Assembly (NCBI GenBank): GCA_020630805.1
Contig: JAHDIM010000005.1
Location: 6,329-54,535, forward strand
Direction of reading: 5' to 3'
Source of the DNA: Anaerolineales bacterium
Lineage (GTDB): Bacteria; Chloroflexota; Anaerolineae; Anaerolineales; UBA6668
Length of the DNA stretch: 48,207 nucleotides
Under the pieces are notes generated by a model. It was not told the DNA's origin and ran no database searches. It saw nothing but the letters and a program-made list of their open reading frames with translations. The position numbers and the translations under genes are program-made. Below are positions 30,880 to 39,864 of the stretch, one piece after another (positions within the stretch are counted from its first letter, which is position 1; every line of letters begins with the position of its first letter).

Positions 30880-32061
30880 ATGGCCACAGTAGACAGCTCA
30901 CCGACAACTGCAAATCGACGTTTGGATAAGCGCTTTCCATCCATTCCGTATATGGAAAAAGCGGCGGCGCGGCGGATGCCAAAATTCATTCACGACTATA
31001 TGGTCGGCGGCATTGGCTTGGAACACGGTGTCAAAAACAATCGGGAAGCCCTGAATGCAGTCAAGCTGATGCCGCGCTACTTGTCCGAAGCGCAAACCCC
31101 AGACATCACGGCCAAAATTCTAGACTACACCTTTGACGCCCCCTTTGGCGTTGCCCCACTAGGTCTTTCCGGATTGATGTGGCCGAACCTCGAAAGCATT
31201 CTGGCAACATCCGCGCGACAGCACAACTTGCCGTACATTCTGAGTACCTACGCCTGTGTCAGTCTAGAGCGCATCAAGCCGATTGCGCAGGCGCATGGCT
31301 GGTTTCAGTACTATCCTTCAAATGACCCTAACGTGGAGCAAGACTTGCTCGACCGCAGCAAAGAAGCTGGCTACAAAACGCTGGTCTTAACAGTCGATAT
31401 TCCCGTTGAAACACGTCGTGACCGCGATATTCACAACGGCCTTTCCGTACCGCCGCGTTTTGACTTACGAACGCTATGGCAAATGATGACGCGCCCAGCT
31501 TGGGCGTTGGGTATGTTGCAAGCCGGTGTCCCACATTTTGAAACGCTGACCACGTATAGCAAACCCGGTGCGCGTCCCATTCAAGGTTCGTTAGATTTCA
31601 TTTACACCACCATGAAAGGCCATATTACCGCCGAACGCTTCCAAACAATTCGCGCCAATTGGGATGGCGACCTAATTGTCAAAGGCGTGTTAGATGTCGA
31701 AGAGGCCAAAACATATTCTGCCCTCGGCGCAGATGGCATTGTGGTCTCAAATCACGGCGGACGCCAATTCGACGCTGCGCCAACTTCAGTTGAGATGCTG
31801 CCTAAAATTCGGCAGGCACTTGGGCCAGACGCTCTCATCATGGCAGATGGTGGTATTCGCAATGGTGTAGACATCGCGCGGATGTTAGCGCTGGGGGCAA
31901 ATTTTGTCTTACTCGGTCGACCTTTTGTCTATGCCGTTGCTGCCATCGGAAAACAAGGGGGAGATCACGCCATGAGCATCTTGAAGGCAGAATTACTGGG
32001 CGCGATGTCACAAATGGGGTGCCCCACGCTTGACGAATTGCCGAGCTTTTTAGTTCAGTAG
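30880..32061 (+). CDS. FMN-dependent alpha-hydroxy-acid oxidase/dehydrogenase
   Basis: 'APFGVAPLGLSGLMWPNLE', 'FQYYPSNDPNVEQDLLDR', 'GADGIVVSNHGGRQFDAAP', 'IMADGGIRNGVDIARMLALGANFVLLGRPF'. Confidence 0.93.
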   Translation: MATVDSSPTTANRRLDKRFPSIPYMEKAAARRMPKFIHDYMVGGIGLEHGVKNNREALNAVKLMPRYLSEAQTPDITAKILDYTFDAPFGVAPLGLSGLMWPNLESILATSARQHNLPYILSTYACVSLERIKPIAQAHGWFQYYPSNDPNVEQDLLDRSKEAGYKTLVLTVDIPVETRRDRDIHNGLSVPPRFDLRTLWQMMTRPAWALGMLQAGVPHFETLTTYSKPGARPIQGSLDFIYTTMKGHITAERFQTIRANWDGDLIVKGVLDVEEAKTYSALGADGIVVSNHGGRQFDAAPTSVEMLPKIRQALGPDALIMADGGIRNGVDIARMLALGANFVLLGRPFVYAVAAIGKQGGDHAMSILKAELLGAMSQMGCPTLDELPSFLVQ

Positions 32062-32129
32062 TATCATCAAAAGAATCACACTAGCTAAGGGCCAATGCGC
32101 CCACACCAATCGATGCAAAGGACGCAATT

Positions 32130-33311
32130 ATGATTTCGATTTCAGCAAGTACTCCAACCCATGCTGCCTCTGAGCGCGCAACAGTGCGCACACTTGCACC
32201 AAATGGAAGCACGTTAACAATTGAATGGGGAGACGGCCACACCAGCACGTTCCACAACATTTGGCTACGTGACAACTGTAGCTGTGACAGTTGTGGTGAC
32301 CACAGTGGCGGTGCCCGGTTCTATGAACTCAATATGATGTCTGACGACCTCAGCATTTCAAATGCGACGGTTGCAGAAGATCTCATCCAACTGACGTGGA
32401 CTAGCGATGATCACGTCACGCTTTACGATCCAGACTGGCTCCGGTCACACTGCTTGTCAGAGTCTGAACGCACCGCACGACGTCACCAGCCCATTCTGTG
32501 GGACAACAGTTTGGAAGGCAACGTCCCAGAAGCAGACTACACCCTCGCCAAAACGGATGATGCTGAGAAGCTCAAGATTTTTGACGCGGTGCGCACTTAC
32601 GGAATCTGCTTATTACGCAATGTGCCTGCGGATGCCTCTGAAACGAAAAAGCTAGCCGAAATGGTCGGCTACATTCGCGAAACCCACTATGGAGATATCT
32701 TCGAAATTATCTCTACGCCTAACCCCACTTTAGTTGCAAACCAACCTGTGCCACTGCGTCCCCATACCGACGAAAACTGGCGTAACACCTTAGTCGGCGT
32801 GATGATTTTCCACACCATTCGCGCCAGCGAAGACGGCGGTGGCGCGTCTGTGATGACGGACGGCTTCAAGCTAGCGGAAGAACTAAAGCGCGTCGATCCG
32901 GATGCCTACGAATTACTTAGCAATGTACCCATCCCACACCGTCGCTTTATTCATGATGTTGGGCTCCGTGCAGAAACGCCTGTCATTCAACATGACTATT
33001 TTGGCAATATCAGAGAGTTTCGCTTGAACGAACGCACCATGGGCCCCATTGATTTACCGCATGAGCTAATTGAACCGACCTACGCGGCGCTGAAGACACT
33101 GTATGACATTTCATATGATCCAAAATTTCATATGACGCATTTATTAGAGTCTGGAGAAGCCATGGTCTTTGACAATGCACGTGTGCTGCATGCCCGTACG
33201 GGGTTCAACGGCAACCGTCACGTGCGTCTGACGCATGTGGATATTGATGAATTCCAAAGCCGCTGGCGGCAACTGCGCCGTCAGTTGCACGGGGATATCA
33301 ATTTGATTTAG
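32130..33311 (+). CDS. Gamma-butyrobetaine-hydroxylase-like TauD/TfdA dioxygenase with N-terminal Zn-binding (DUF971-like) domain
   Basis: 'FHNIWLRDNCSCDSCG'; 'LRPHTDENWR' (HxD) and 'VFDNARVLHARTGF' (distal His, Arg). Confidence 0.9.
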   Translation: MISISASTPTHAASERATVRTLAPNGSTLTIEWGDGHTSTFHNIWLRDNCSCDSCGDHSGGARFYELNMMSDDLSISNATVAEDLIQLTWTSDDHVTLYDPDWLRSHCLSESERTARRHQPILWDNSLEGNVPEADYTLAKTDDAEKLKIFDAVRTYGICLLRNVPADASETKKLAEMVGYIRETHYGDIFEIISTPNPTLVANQPVPLRPHTDENWRNTLVGVMIFHTIRASEDGGGASVMTDGFKLAEELKRVDPDAYELLSNVPIPHRRFIHDVGLRAETPVIQHDYFGNIREFRLNERTMGPIDLPHELIEPTYAALKTLYDISYDPKFHMTHLLESGEAMVFDNARVLHARTGFNGNRHVRLTHVDIDEFQSRWRQLRRQLHGDINLI

Positions 33312-33327
33312 AGGATAAAACGAAGGT

Positions 33328-33355
33328 GTAGCGCTTTGGCTTGCCAAGGCGCTAC
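33328..33355. repeat. Hairpin GTAGCGCTTTGGC-tt-GCCAAGGCGCTAC
   Basis: 13-bp stem with one G·U pair; same GGC-TT-GCC apex as 25338-25355. Confidence 0.6.
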
Positions 33356-33377
33356 GGCAAGAGGCGGTGACTTAGAG

Positions 33378-33442
33378 ACGAGACTGCTTGCTGTTGAGGG
33401 ATCTTATTTGCAAAGATCTAAATTGATAGCAAGCAGTCTCGT
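33378..33442 (+). terminator. Long nested hairpin, likely terminator between convergent genes
   Basis: Perfect 15-bp arms ACGAGACTGCTTGCT/AGCAAGCAGTCTCGT with inner GATCTT…AAGATC stem, then TTTT. Confidence 0.7.
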
Positions 33443-33448
33443 TTTAGC

Positions 33449-34444
33449 TTAAACCGTAATCGCGATGTTGGCGGTGTATTGACCTGATTCGAGGTAGCGG
33501 TGCGCGTCAGCAGTTTGCGCAAGCGGGAACGTTTTATCAACTACGACCTTGAAGACGTCTTGTTCGACTAGCGCCTGAGCACGTTCCAGCGTTTGTAGCG
33601 TTTCAGACGAGAGAGCACAGATCACGCGTTTCGATTTCCCGCGCGTTGTAAGCATCTGCCACAGTTGCTTCCCTTTGAAACTGACTGCAAAGTAAGTTCC
33701 CGTATCCGTCAAAGACTGTTCACAGCGTTCGAAAGAAGACTTCCCTAAGACATCCAGAATAAGGTCGTACTGCTTACCATTATTAGTGAAGTCTACTGCT
33801 GAATAATCAATGATATGGTCTGCACCGAGCGCTTTGACCATGTCTATCCGACGCGTTCCGCAGACTCCAGTGACCTCTGCACCATAGTGCTTTGCGAGTT
33901 GCATCGCAAAGGAGCCAATGCCGCCAGACGCACCATTGATGAGAACTTTGTCGCCCGATTGAATGTCCACGCGGTCGAGCAGACTAATCGCAGTCATCGC
34001 ACCATACGGCACTAACGCCGCTTCTACAAAACTCAATGTCTCTGGCTTATGAACAACAGCCTTCGTTTCTTTTAGGCTGACATATTCAGCATTTGCGCCA
34101 AAGCTCTGGCCTAGATAGGCCATGACGGCATCCCCAACCTTGAAGCGAGTTACGCTACTACCAACATCAACCACTTCACCTGACAATTGCGCCCCCAAAA
34201 TATTGATGCGCGGCTTCCGCAGTCCAAATACAAAGCGTGAAATGAGCCAAAATGGCGCTGGCATTGAAAATTCCCGCGGCGTTATCGATTTGAAATCGCG
34301 CACCCATAGGTCCCCAACGCCAATTGGCGTTGCTTTGACTTTGATCAGGATCTCGTCAGCTTTAGGCGTTGGCTTCGGAACCTCAGTCAGGTGCAGCACC
34401 TCAGGCCCTCCATATTCGGTCAAGGTAATTGCTTTCATCTTCAT
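33449..34444 (-). CDS. Zinc-independent MDR alcohol dehydrogenase/quinone-oxidoreductase-like protein
   Basis: 'VLINGASGGIGSFAMQLAKHYGAEVTGVCGTRRIDMVKALGADHIIDY'. Confidence 0.92.
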   Translation of the reverse strand: MKMKAITLTEYGGPEVLHLTEVPKPTPKADEILIKVKATPIGVGDLWVRDFKSITPREFSMPAPFWLISRFVFGLRKPRINILGAQLSGEVVDVGSSVTRFKVGDAVMAYLGQSFGANAEYVSLKETKAVVHKPETLSFVEAALVPYGAMTAISLLDRVDIQSGDKVLINGASGGIGSFAMQLAKHYGAEVTGVCGTRRIDMVKALGADHIIDYSAVDFTNNGKQYDLILDVLGKSSFERCEQSLTDTGTYFAVSFKGKQLWQMLTTRGKSKRVICALSSETLQTLERAQALVEQDVFKVVVDKTFPLAQTADAHRYLESGQYTANIAITV

Positions 34445-35118
34445 AAGATTGTCGTCTCCCGACGCTTCATTCGCATAATAATCAGTTCAGCAACGACTAT
34501 GTTGATGATCCAGCCAGCCCCCATCATCATGGCGCGGCTAAACTCGCCTCGAATTTCAGGGAAAAGAAGCCACGGCAGATGGGTAAAGACTTGCGTTCCG
34601 GCTCCCAACGCAATCGCATAAGCGCGGATCATCCAAGCCCCATGCGCTTGAAAGTCTCGCGTGTTGATGCTCAACACAGCCTTGAACAGAGCGTACAGCA
34701 TTAGACTGCCAATAAAAATACGCTGCCAATACAACAAGATGCCGTCAAATTCTGGCCATGGATAGTAGTGCGTCATCCACAGTCCAGACAACGCAACCAA
34801 TAGGCCACTCGGCCATAGGATCCAACCCGCAACGCGGTGCCACTCTGGTCGCCGCAGTCTGAAATTGGGCGCGAACTGAAATGCGCCAATCATTGAATAA
34901 ATTACTGCTGCAAAGATATGTACCAGCACCGGAACCGGCTGCGCAAAAAAGCGAGCGTTCTCCGCCGTTGCGCCTATCTCTAACGTCAGTTGCACAACGC
35001 GGACAGAGCCACCTAACGCTGGTACAGTACTAAGCAAGAGCAGCCCCCCAACAATGAACCAATCACGGTTTGGGGTTAGTCGTTGAACCCTCGGTGAAGT
35101 CGTTTCAATTGTTGCCAT
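34441..35118 (-). CDS. DUF2306-like membrane protein
   Basis: Multi-TM; 'VHIFAAVIYSMIGAFQFAPNFRLRRPEWHRVAGWIL' and 'HGAWMIRAYAIALGAGTQ'. Confidence 0.8.
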   Translation of the reverse strand: MATIETTSPRVQRLTPNRDWFIVGGLLLLSTVPALGGSVRVVQLTLEIGATAENARFFAQPVPVLVHIFAAVIYSMIGAFQFAPNFRLRRPEWHRVAGWILWPSGLLVALSGLWMTHYYPWPEFDGILLYWQRIFIGSLMLYALFKAVLSINTRDFQAHGAWMIRAYAIALGAGTQVFTHLPWLLFPEIRGEFSRAMMMGAGWIINIVVAELIIMRMKRRETTIL

Positions 35119-35120
35119 GA

Positions 35121-35528
35121 TTAGCCTTGAGGTGCAACAGCAAGCACATCATCGGCTGGCTGCAACTGCCAAGATTTCCAAATGATGAACAGCAGTGCAC
35201 AGACTTCAACAATCGCGAAGAACGCGTCATCAAGGTCAGGTGCCAGATTGTTGACAATAATCAACGTGCCAAACAACAGTGCCGCGCCAATATTTGCCCA
35301 GCGCAGTTTTGGCAATGCTAGGAATAAACACAGCACAATCATCAGCAGTGGAATTTCTAAGATGATCCCAGCGGCCAAGAAGAGATACTCTGAGACGTGC
35401 GTCACAAGTGCTTTTTCCAGAAACTCCGGTTTGCCAATCTCATGAACGTCACGAAACAACATGTTGAGCAGCACAAACACCCAAAGGGCGGACAGTTGAA
35501 TGCGGGAGATGAAGTTATCCATAGTCAT
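35121..35528 (-). CDS. Small four-TM membrane protein (possibly DUF6326-like)
   Basis: Hydrophobic segments; 'LWVFVLLNMLFRDVHEIGKPEFLE'. Confidence 0.7.
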   Translation of the reverse strand: MTMDNFISRIQLSALWVFVLLNMLFRDVHEIGKPEFLEKALVTHVSEYLFLAAGIILEIPLLMIVLCLFLALPKLRWANIGAALLFGTLIIVNNLAPDLDDAFFAIVEVCALLFIIWKSWQLQPADDVLAVAPQG

Positions 35529-35770
35529 TAGAGTTCCTCTTCTTGAGCGTCCGCGTCGTATGAAAAGACTTCTTCAAGCGGACAGTTGAAAACTTGTGCA
35601 ATTTGAAATGCCAATTCCAATGTCGGCGAGTACTTGGCACTTTCAATTGCATTGATGGTTTGACGCGTAACGCCAACGCGTTTGGCGAGCTCCTTTTGGC
35701 TCATTTCATCATTCATAAACCGCAAGGTACGAATGTTATTTTTGATGCGACTCGGTCCACGCTTGCCCAT
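35528..35770 (-). CDS. XRE-family small transcriptional regulator
   Basis: 'NIRTLRFMNDEMSQKELAKRVGVTRQTINAIESAKYSPTLELAFQIAQVFNCPLEEVFSY'. Confidence 0.95.
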   Translation of the reverse strand: MGKRGPSRIKNNIRTLRFMNDEMSQKELAKRVGVTRQTINAIESAKYSPTLELAFQIAQVFNCPLEEVFSYDADAQEEEL

Positions 35771-36225
35771 TAGAAGCCTCTCCTGTAGAGCGCTAGTCGC
35801 GTAACATCGCCGACAACCTGTGCCACGATGCCAACAAAAATCAGAGCGGTGAACATCACCAGCGGAGGTTGACCTAGCACATAGGTCAGCATCGCAAGTG
35901 CCACGCCTGTAGATGACACCATATAGGTCACTTTCGTGCCCTGCATATCGATGTGAATGTCACGCTCATCTTTCGTGTCATCAACAGCCTCATCGGCTTC
36001 GCCATGTTCCATATATTCACGAATTGCTGACACAATGTGCGTGCCAATCATGCCAATGATTGTGACAACAGTTGCCATCACAATCACAATTCCCCACATC
36101 CAAAAGACATTTCGGTTCGTAAAACTATCGGTTCGCAACATCCAGGTAATGCGAACAATTAGGAATAACAAAATCAGCGAAAAGCTGACCAAAGTGACTG
36201 CTGCATTTTTCTGATGAAAAGACAT
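35770..36225 (-). CDS. DUF2178-like membrane protein
   Basis: Four TM segments with central 'DDTKDERDIHIDMQGTKVTYMVSS'; adjacent to the XRE gene. Confidence 0.65.
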   Translation of the reverse strand: MSFHQKNAAVTLVSFSLILLFLIVRITWMLRTDSFTNRNVFWMWGIVIVMATVVTIIGMIGTHIVSAIREYMEHGEADEAVDDTKDERDIHIDMQGTKVTYMVSSTGVALAMLTYVLGQPPLVMFTALIFVGIVAQVVGDVTRLALYRRGF

Positions 36226-36394
36226 ATATCCTCGTTTTTCATAGTTAAGAGTTGTTATGTGTCAAACTCAATGGACATACTGTAATAAATTTTTTACTAT
36301 GTGTCAAATATTTTTTACACAACAGTTTGTTTTCATACTTAGTGAGGCATGAAATAACATTTTTGTTGACAGAAAAAAGCGGTAGTATGAGAGT

Positions 36395-37726
36395 ATGTCT
36401 AACCAAAAACCAACGCCCCCTCAGGTCTCTGGGGCACTGCCCGTTCTGGGCCACGTATTGGAATTTCGTAAATCACGCGAAACAATATTTGCACGCGGCT
36501 ATGCTGAGCATGGCGAGGTGTTTTCTTACAAGCTAGCAACTCAGAATGTTGCGGTGTTAGGCGGAACAAAAAATCAGCGCATCTTTTTTAGCGAAACAGA
36601 TCAGGCACTCAACATGCAAGAGTCCTATCGCTTTCTCCAAGCGATGTTTGAAGATGCCTTGTTCTTGGCCCCACATGATGAGTACCTAAAACAACGCCCC
36701 ATGGTGATGGAATTGTTCAAGCGTCAAAAAATGCTGGACTATCTCAACATCATGCAAGTTGAAGTGCAAAAAATGCTAGATCGCTGGGGTGCGTCTGGAG
36801 AAATTGAATTTACGCAAGAGATGGATCTCTTGGTACAAGAAGTGGCCGGCTATTGCTTTCTTGGGGCGGAGATTCACGAACAGATTGGCCGCGAATTTTG
36901 GGATTCGTATCGTGTCTTAAGTGCCGCACTTGACCCAGTGTTGCCGCCGAATTTACCGCTCCCCAAGTTTCGAAAACGAGACCAAGCAAAAGCAAAAATG
37001 TCTGCAATCTTGAAACCAATGATTGCAACTCGGCGTCAAAATCCAGATCAGTATGATGACTTGTTGCAGCACCTAGTCAGCTACAGCATGGAGCATGTGG
37101 AAGGCAGTACCGATGATTCAGTCTTGAATCTGCTGCTAGCGCTAATGTTCGCCGGTCATGAGACCACTGCGGGGCAAGGCGCTTGGGCGGTCATTCAACT
37201 CTTGCAAAATCCAGACTATTTAGCGCTAGTCCAAGCCGAAATTGATGCACATACAACAGCCGGAGAAATGTTCGATCATCGTGCAATGGCAAAGCTGACA
37301 CACACCGCTTGGGCTGTGCGGGAAACCGAACGCATGCGCCCCTCAGCCGATATTCTGATGCGCACGGTGCATGAAGAATTAGATCTTGGCGAGTATGTCG
37401 TCCCCAAAGGCTGGATGGCGCAAGTTTCAGCAGATATTGCCCATAACTTGCCGGGGGTGTGGACAGACGCAGACAAATATGACCCGCTGCGTTACGCCCC
37501 TGACCGCGCTGAAGATAAGCAAGACCGCTATTCGATGATTGGGTTTGGCGGCGGCATGCATAAATGCACGGGCATGAACTTTGCCAATAATGAAATGATC
37601 ATCATCATTACCAAGCTTTTTCAGCAGTTTGAGGTGGAGTTGGTCACGCAGAACCCTGGCATTGAGCGCGGTTTAGGCGCTAACCGACCTGACAAGACCG
37701 TCTTGCGTTACAAGCGCAAACGTTAG
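36395..37726 (+). CDS. Cytochrome P450 (CYP51-like group)
   Basis: I-helix 'FAGHETTAGQGAW', ExxR 'ETERMRP', heme loop 'GFGGGMHKCTGMNFA'. Confidence 0.95.
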   Translation: MSNQKPTPPQVSGALPVLGHVLEFRKSRETIFARGYAEHGEVFSYKLATQNVAVLGGTKNQRIFFSETDQALNMQESYRFLQAMFEDALFLAPHDEYLKQRPMVMELFKRQKMLDYLNIMQVEVQKMLDRWGASGEIEFTQEMDLLVQEVAGYCFLGAEIHEQIGREFWDSYRVLSAALDPVLPPNLPLPKFRKRDQAKAKMSAILKPMIATRRQNPDQYDDLLQHLVSYSMEHVEGSTDDSVLNLLLALMFAGHETTAGQGAWAVIQLLQNPDYLALVQAEIDAHTTAGEMFDHRAMAKLTHTAWAVRETERMRPSADILMRTVHEELDLGEYVVPKGWMAQVSADIAHNLPGVWTDADKYDPLRYAPDRAEDKQDRYSMIGFGGGMHKCTGMNFANNEMIIIITKLFQQFEVELVTQNPGIERGLGANRPDKTVLRYKRKR

Positions 37727-37738
37727 AGACATTATTTT

Positions 37739-37807
37739 GTACGCGGATTTACGGGATTCCACGGATTAGAATTTTCGAGATCTGGACAATCTACGACATC
37801 CGCGTAC
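37739..37807. repeat. Palindromic intergenic repeat with 10-nt internal period
   Basis: Perfect 10-bp ends GTACGCGGAT/ATCCGCGTAC; ACGCGGATTT-ACGGGATTCC-ACGGATTAGA. Confidence 0.7.
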
Positions 37808-39771
37808 TACTTTCCAATTGGTAGCGTAATTAATAAGCGCGTCTGGTCAGTATGTTTTTCTAAAGCCAGCGTTCCGCCAAACACGGCGAGTAACGTGCTA
37901 TTCAACGCCAAGCCCGCACTTGCACCTTCTGCCCCAGAAGGCTGGGCAGATCCTTCGTCTACAACCCAGATCTGTAACTGCGCATTAATCACTTGCGCCC
38001 CGATTTCTACATTTGGGCCACCATGTTTGACTACATTGCGCAGCCCCTCGCGAACTGTGAAATACAGGGTTTCTACAACTTGAGGCGCTAGCGACTTCAT
38101 TACGCCATGGGCATCGACCGCAATTGTCCATGTCACAGTTGCAAATGTGTCACGAAAGTCGCGTTCAACCAAGTCTTGCAACGTGGCCACTAACCCTTGC
38201 TCGCTGAGATCTGGTACAACATCAATCGGGATTTTGCGTAGCAGTTGCGCAACTTGTTGATGCACACTCGCAAGTGTCTCCAGCCCAGCAGACTGATCAT
38301 CACCGCTAAATTGCAGCATCGCAGCCTGCAACGTGGGCAAGACGTCATCATGCAATAATCGGCGTACACGCGGGTCGTGCAGCCGCTGTTGCGTGAGGTG
38401 TTCATGCTGAAGTAACAAGAGCCGTCGCGCAATTTCCGCCGTCATCTGCTGATTGAGCCATTGTTCGCCAACAGCACGGGCTAGCTCAATTTCTTCAGCC
38501 GTGTAACCATATCCATCCGCCCGATTTCCAAGCAACAACGCGCCTATCAGGCCTGAGGTGGTCCGCAACCCAACGGCCCACTGTGTCGTCGCCATCGGGT
38601 ATTCCACAATCGGTTCTTGTGACAAGCGTTGTTGCGTTTCAGGGTCAATGGTCTGGTCAAGGGAAGGGACAAGCGTACTGGCTCCAGCCAATGGCACCAA
38701 CGCAATACTGTCAGTATGCAAGACATCTTTTGCAAACGTTTGTAAGTTGACCTGTTGCCCTGCAATAGTGTCCGCCGTCATTAGATCTGTTGGCGGGTTA
38801 CCACTAATGAAACGGCGCAAACGCGTGATAAACCGTTCTTGCTCGCCTAGAGCGCGCCACGTTGACAGCGCATGAAACGTAATCATCACCATAGCACTCA
38901 GCAAGATGGCATAAATTGTGGGGAGGCGTAATGCTAATGGCAACGTGATGGCAAAGCTAAAGCCCAGCGCAAGAATTACTAATCGTCGCCATTCGCGTTG
39001 CAGCCCATACCGTGGTAAGGGCCGTTCGGCAAAAACTTCGTTGACCGCCAACGCTTGACCTAAGCTGTATATGCCCCAGAATAGCAGCAATAAAACGACA
39101 CTATCTAACAGCACTAGCAAAGTATCGAATGTCTGATAGATAGTGCTCCGCGCCGAACCAAAGGGAGCCGGCAAAAGTCCAATCAGCACGCCCAGTAAGG
39201 CAAGTCCAACGCCCCAACTAACAATATGCAAGCTCAACGACGTCTGAAATAACCAGCGGTCTTGGCGTGACTGCTGCATCTGCTGATAGGCATGCCAAAC
39301 GCTAGCAAAGGTAATCCCGAGCACATACGGCACATAGCCAAAGAAGGCGCTAGGCCGAATAGTCGTCGGATATAAGATGAGGATAATGTCTGCCGTAAAT
39401 AACGTTGCAGTCAGCATCGCAATGGCCGCAAGCGCAAATAGGATCAACCCCCAGCGGCCAACTCGTAAGTGATTGTCACGCCGCCAAAGCAACATTAAGT
39501 GCCAGCCCAACGGCAGCAACACAATCGCGACCCAGCCAACGCGCCACAGGCCTAACAACTCGCGATCAAGCGTTTGCATTAGCGTTTCATCAAATGCAAT
39601 TCCACTTGCAATCAGTAACGTGTGGCGCGCAAAAAATAACCCACCGCCAAGAAGACCCAGCGTTGCTAACCACACACCCAGCGTGCGCCGAGCCGCGTTT
39701 AGAGGCACCGTGAGGGCCAGCCACAACAGTAGAATGGTGTTAGTCAGGGAAAGCGGGATAAGAATGATCAT
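37807..39771 (-). CDS. Membrane histidine kinase of the NarL-partner (HisKA_3-like) type
   Basis: Multi-TM N-terminus, GAF-like middle, 'VRRLLHDDVLPTLQAAM' H-box, 'TVREGLRNVVKHG' N box. Confidence 0.9.
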   Translation of the reverse strand: MIILIPLSLTNTILLLWLALTVPLNAARRTLGVWLATLGLLGGGLFFARHTLLIASGIAFDETLMQTLDRELLGLWRVGWVAIVLLPLGWHLMLLWRRDNHLRVGRWGLILFALAAIAMLTATLFTADIILILYPTTIRPSAFFGYVPYVLGITFASVWHAYQQMQQSRQDRWLFQTSLSLHIVSWGVGLALLGVLIGLLPAPFGSARSTIYQTFDTLLVLLDSVVLLLLFWGIYSLGQALAVNEVFAERPLPRYGLQREWRRLVILALGFSFAITLPLALRLPTIYAILLSAMVMITFHALSTWRALGEQERFITRLRRFISGNPPTDLMTADTIAGQQVNLQTFAKDVLHTDSIALVPLAGASTLVPSLDQTIDPETQQRLSQEPIVEYPMATTQWAVGLRTTSGLIGALLLGNRADGYGYTAEEIELARAVGEQWLNQQMTAEIARRLLLLQHEHLTQQRLHDPRVRRLLHDDVLPTLQAAMLQFSGDDQSAGLETLASVHQQVAQLLRKIPIDVVPDLSEQGLVATLQDLVERDFRDTFATVTWTIAVDAHGVMKSLAPQVVETLYFTVREGLRNVVKHGGPNVEIGAQVINAQLQIWVVDEGSAQPSGAEGASAGLALNSTLLAVFGGTLALEKHTDQTRLLITLPIGK

Positions 39772-39774
39772 TTT

Positions 39775-39864
39775 TCAATGGTCAACAGTCAATTTTCAAT
39801 GGGGCATGCTCAAGGCTGCGCGTTTTCCATTGACCATTGACTGTTGAAAATTGACTATTGGAAG
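39775..39864. repeat. Convergent heptanucleotide repeat array (TCAATGG-type and TTGACCA-type)
   Basis: TCAATGG TCAACAG TCAATTT TCAATGG … TTGACCA TTGACTG TTGAAAA TTGACTA TTGGAAG. Confidence 0.75.
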
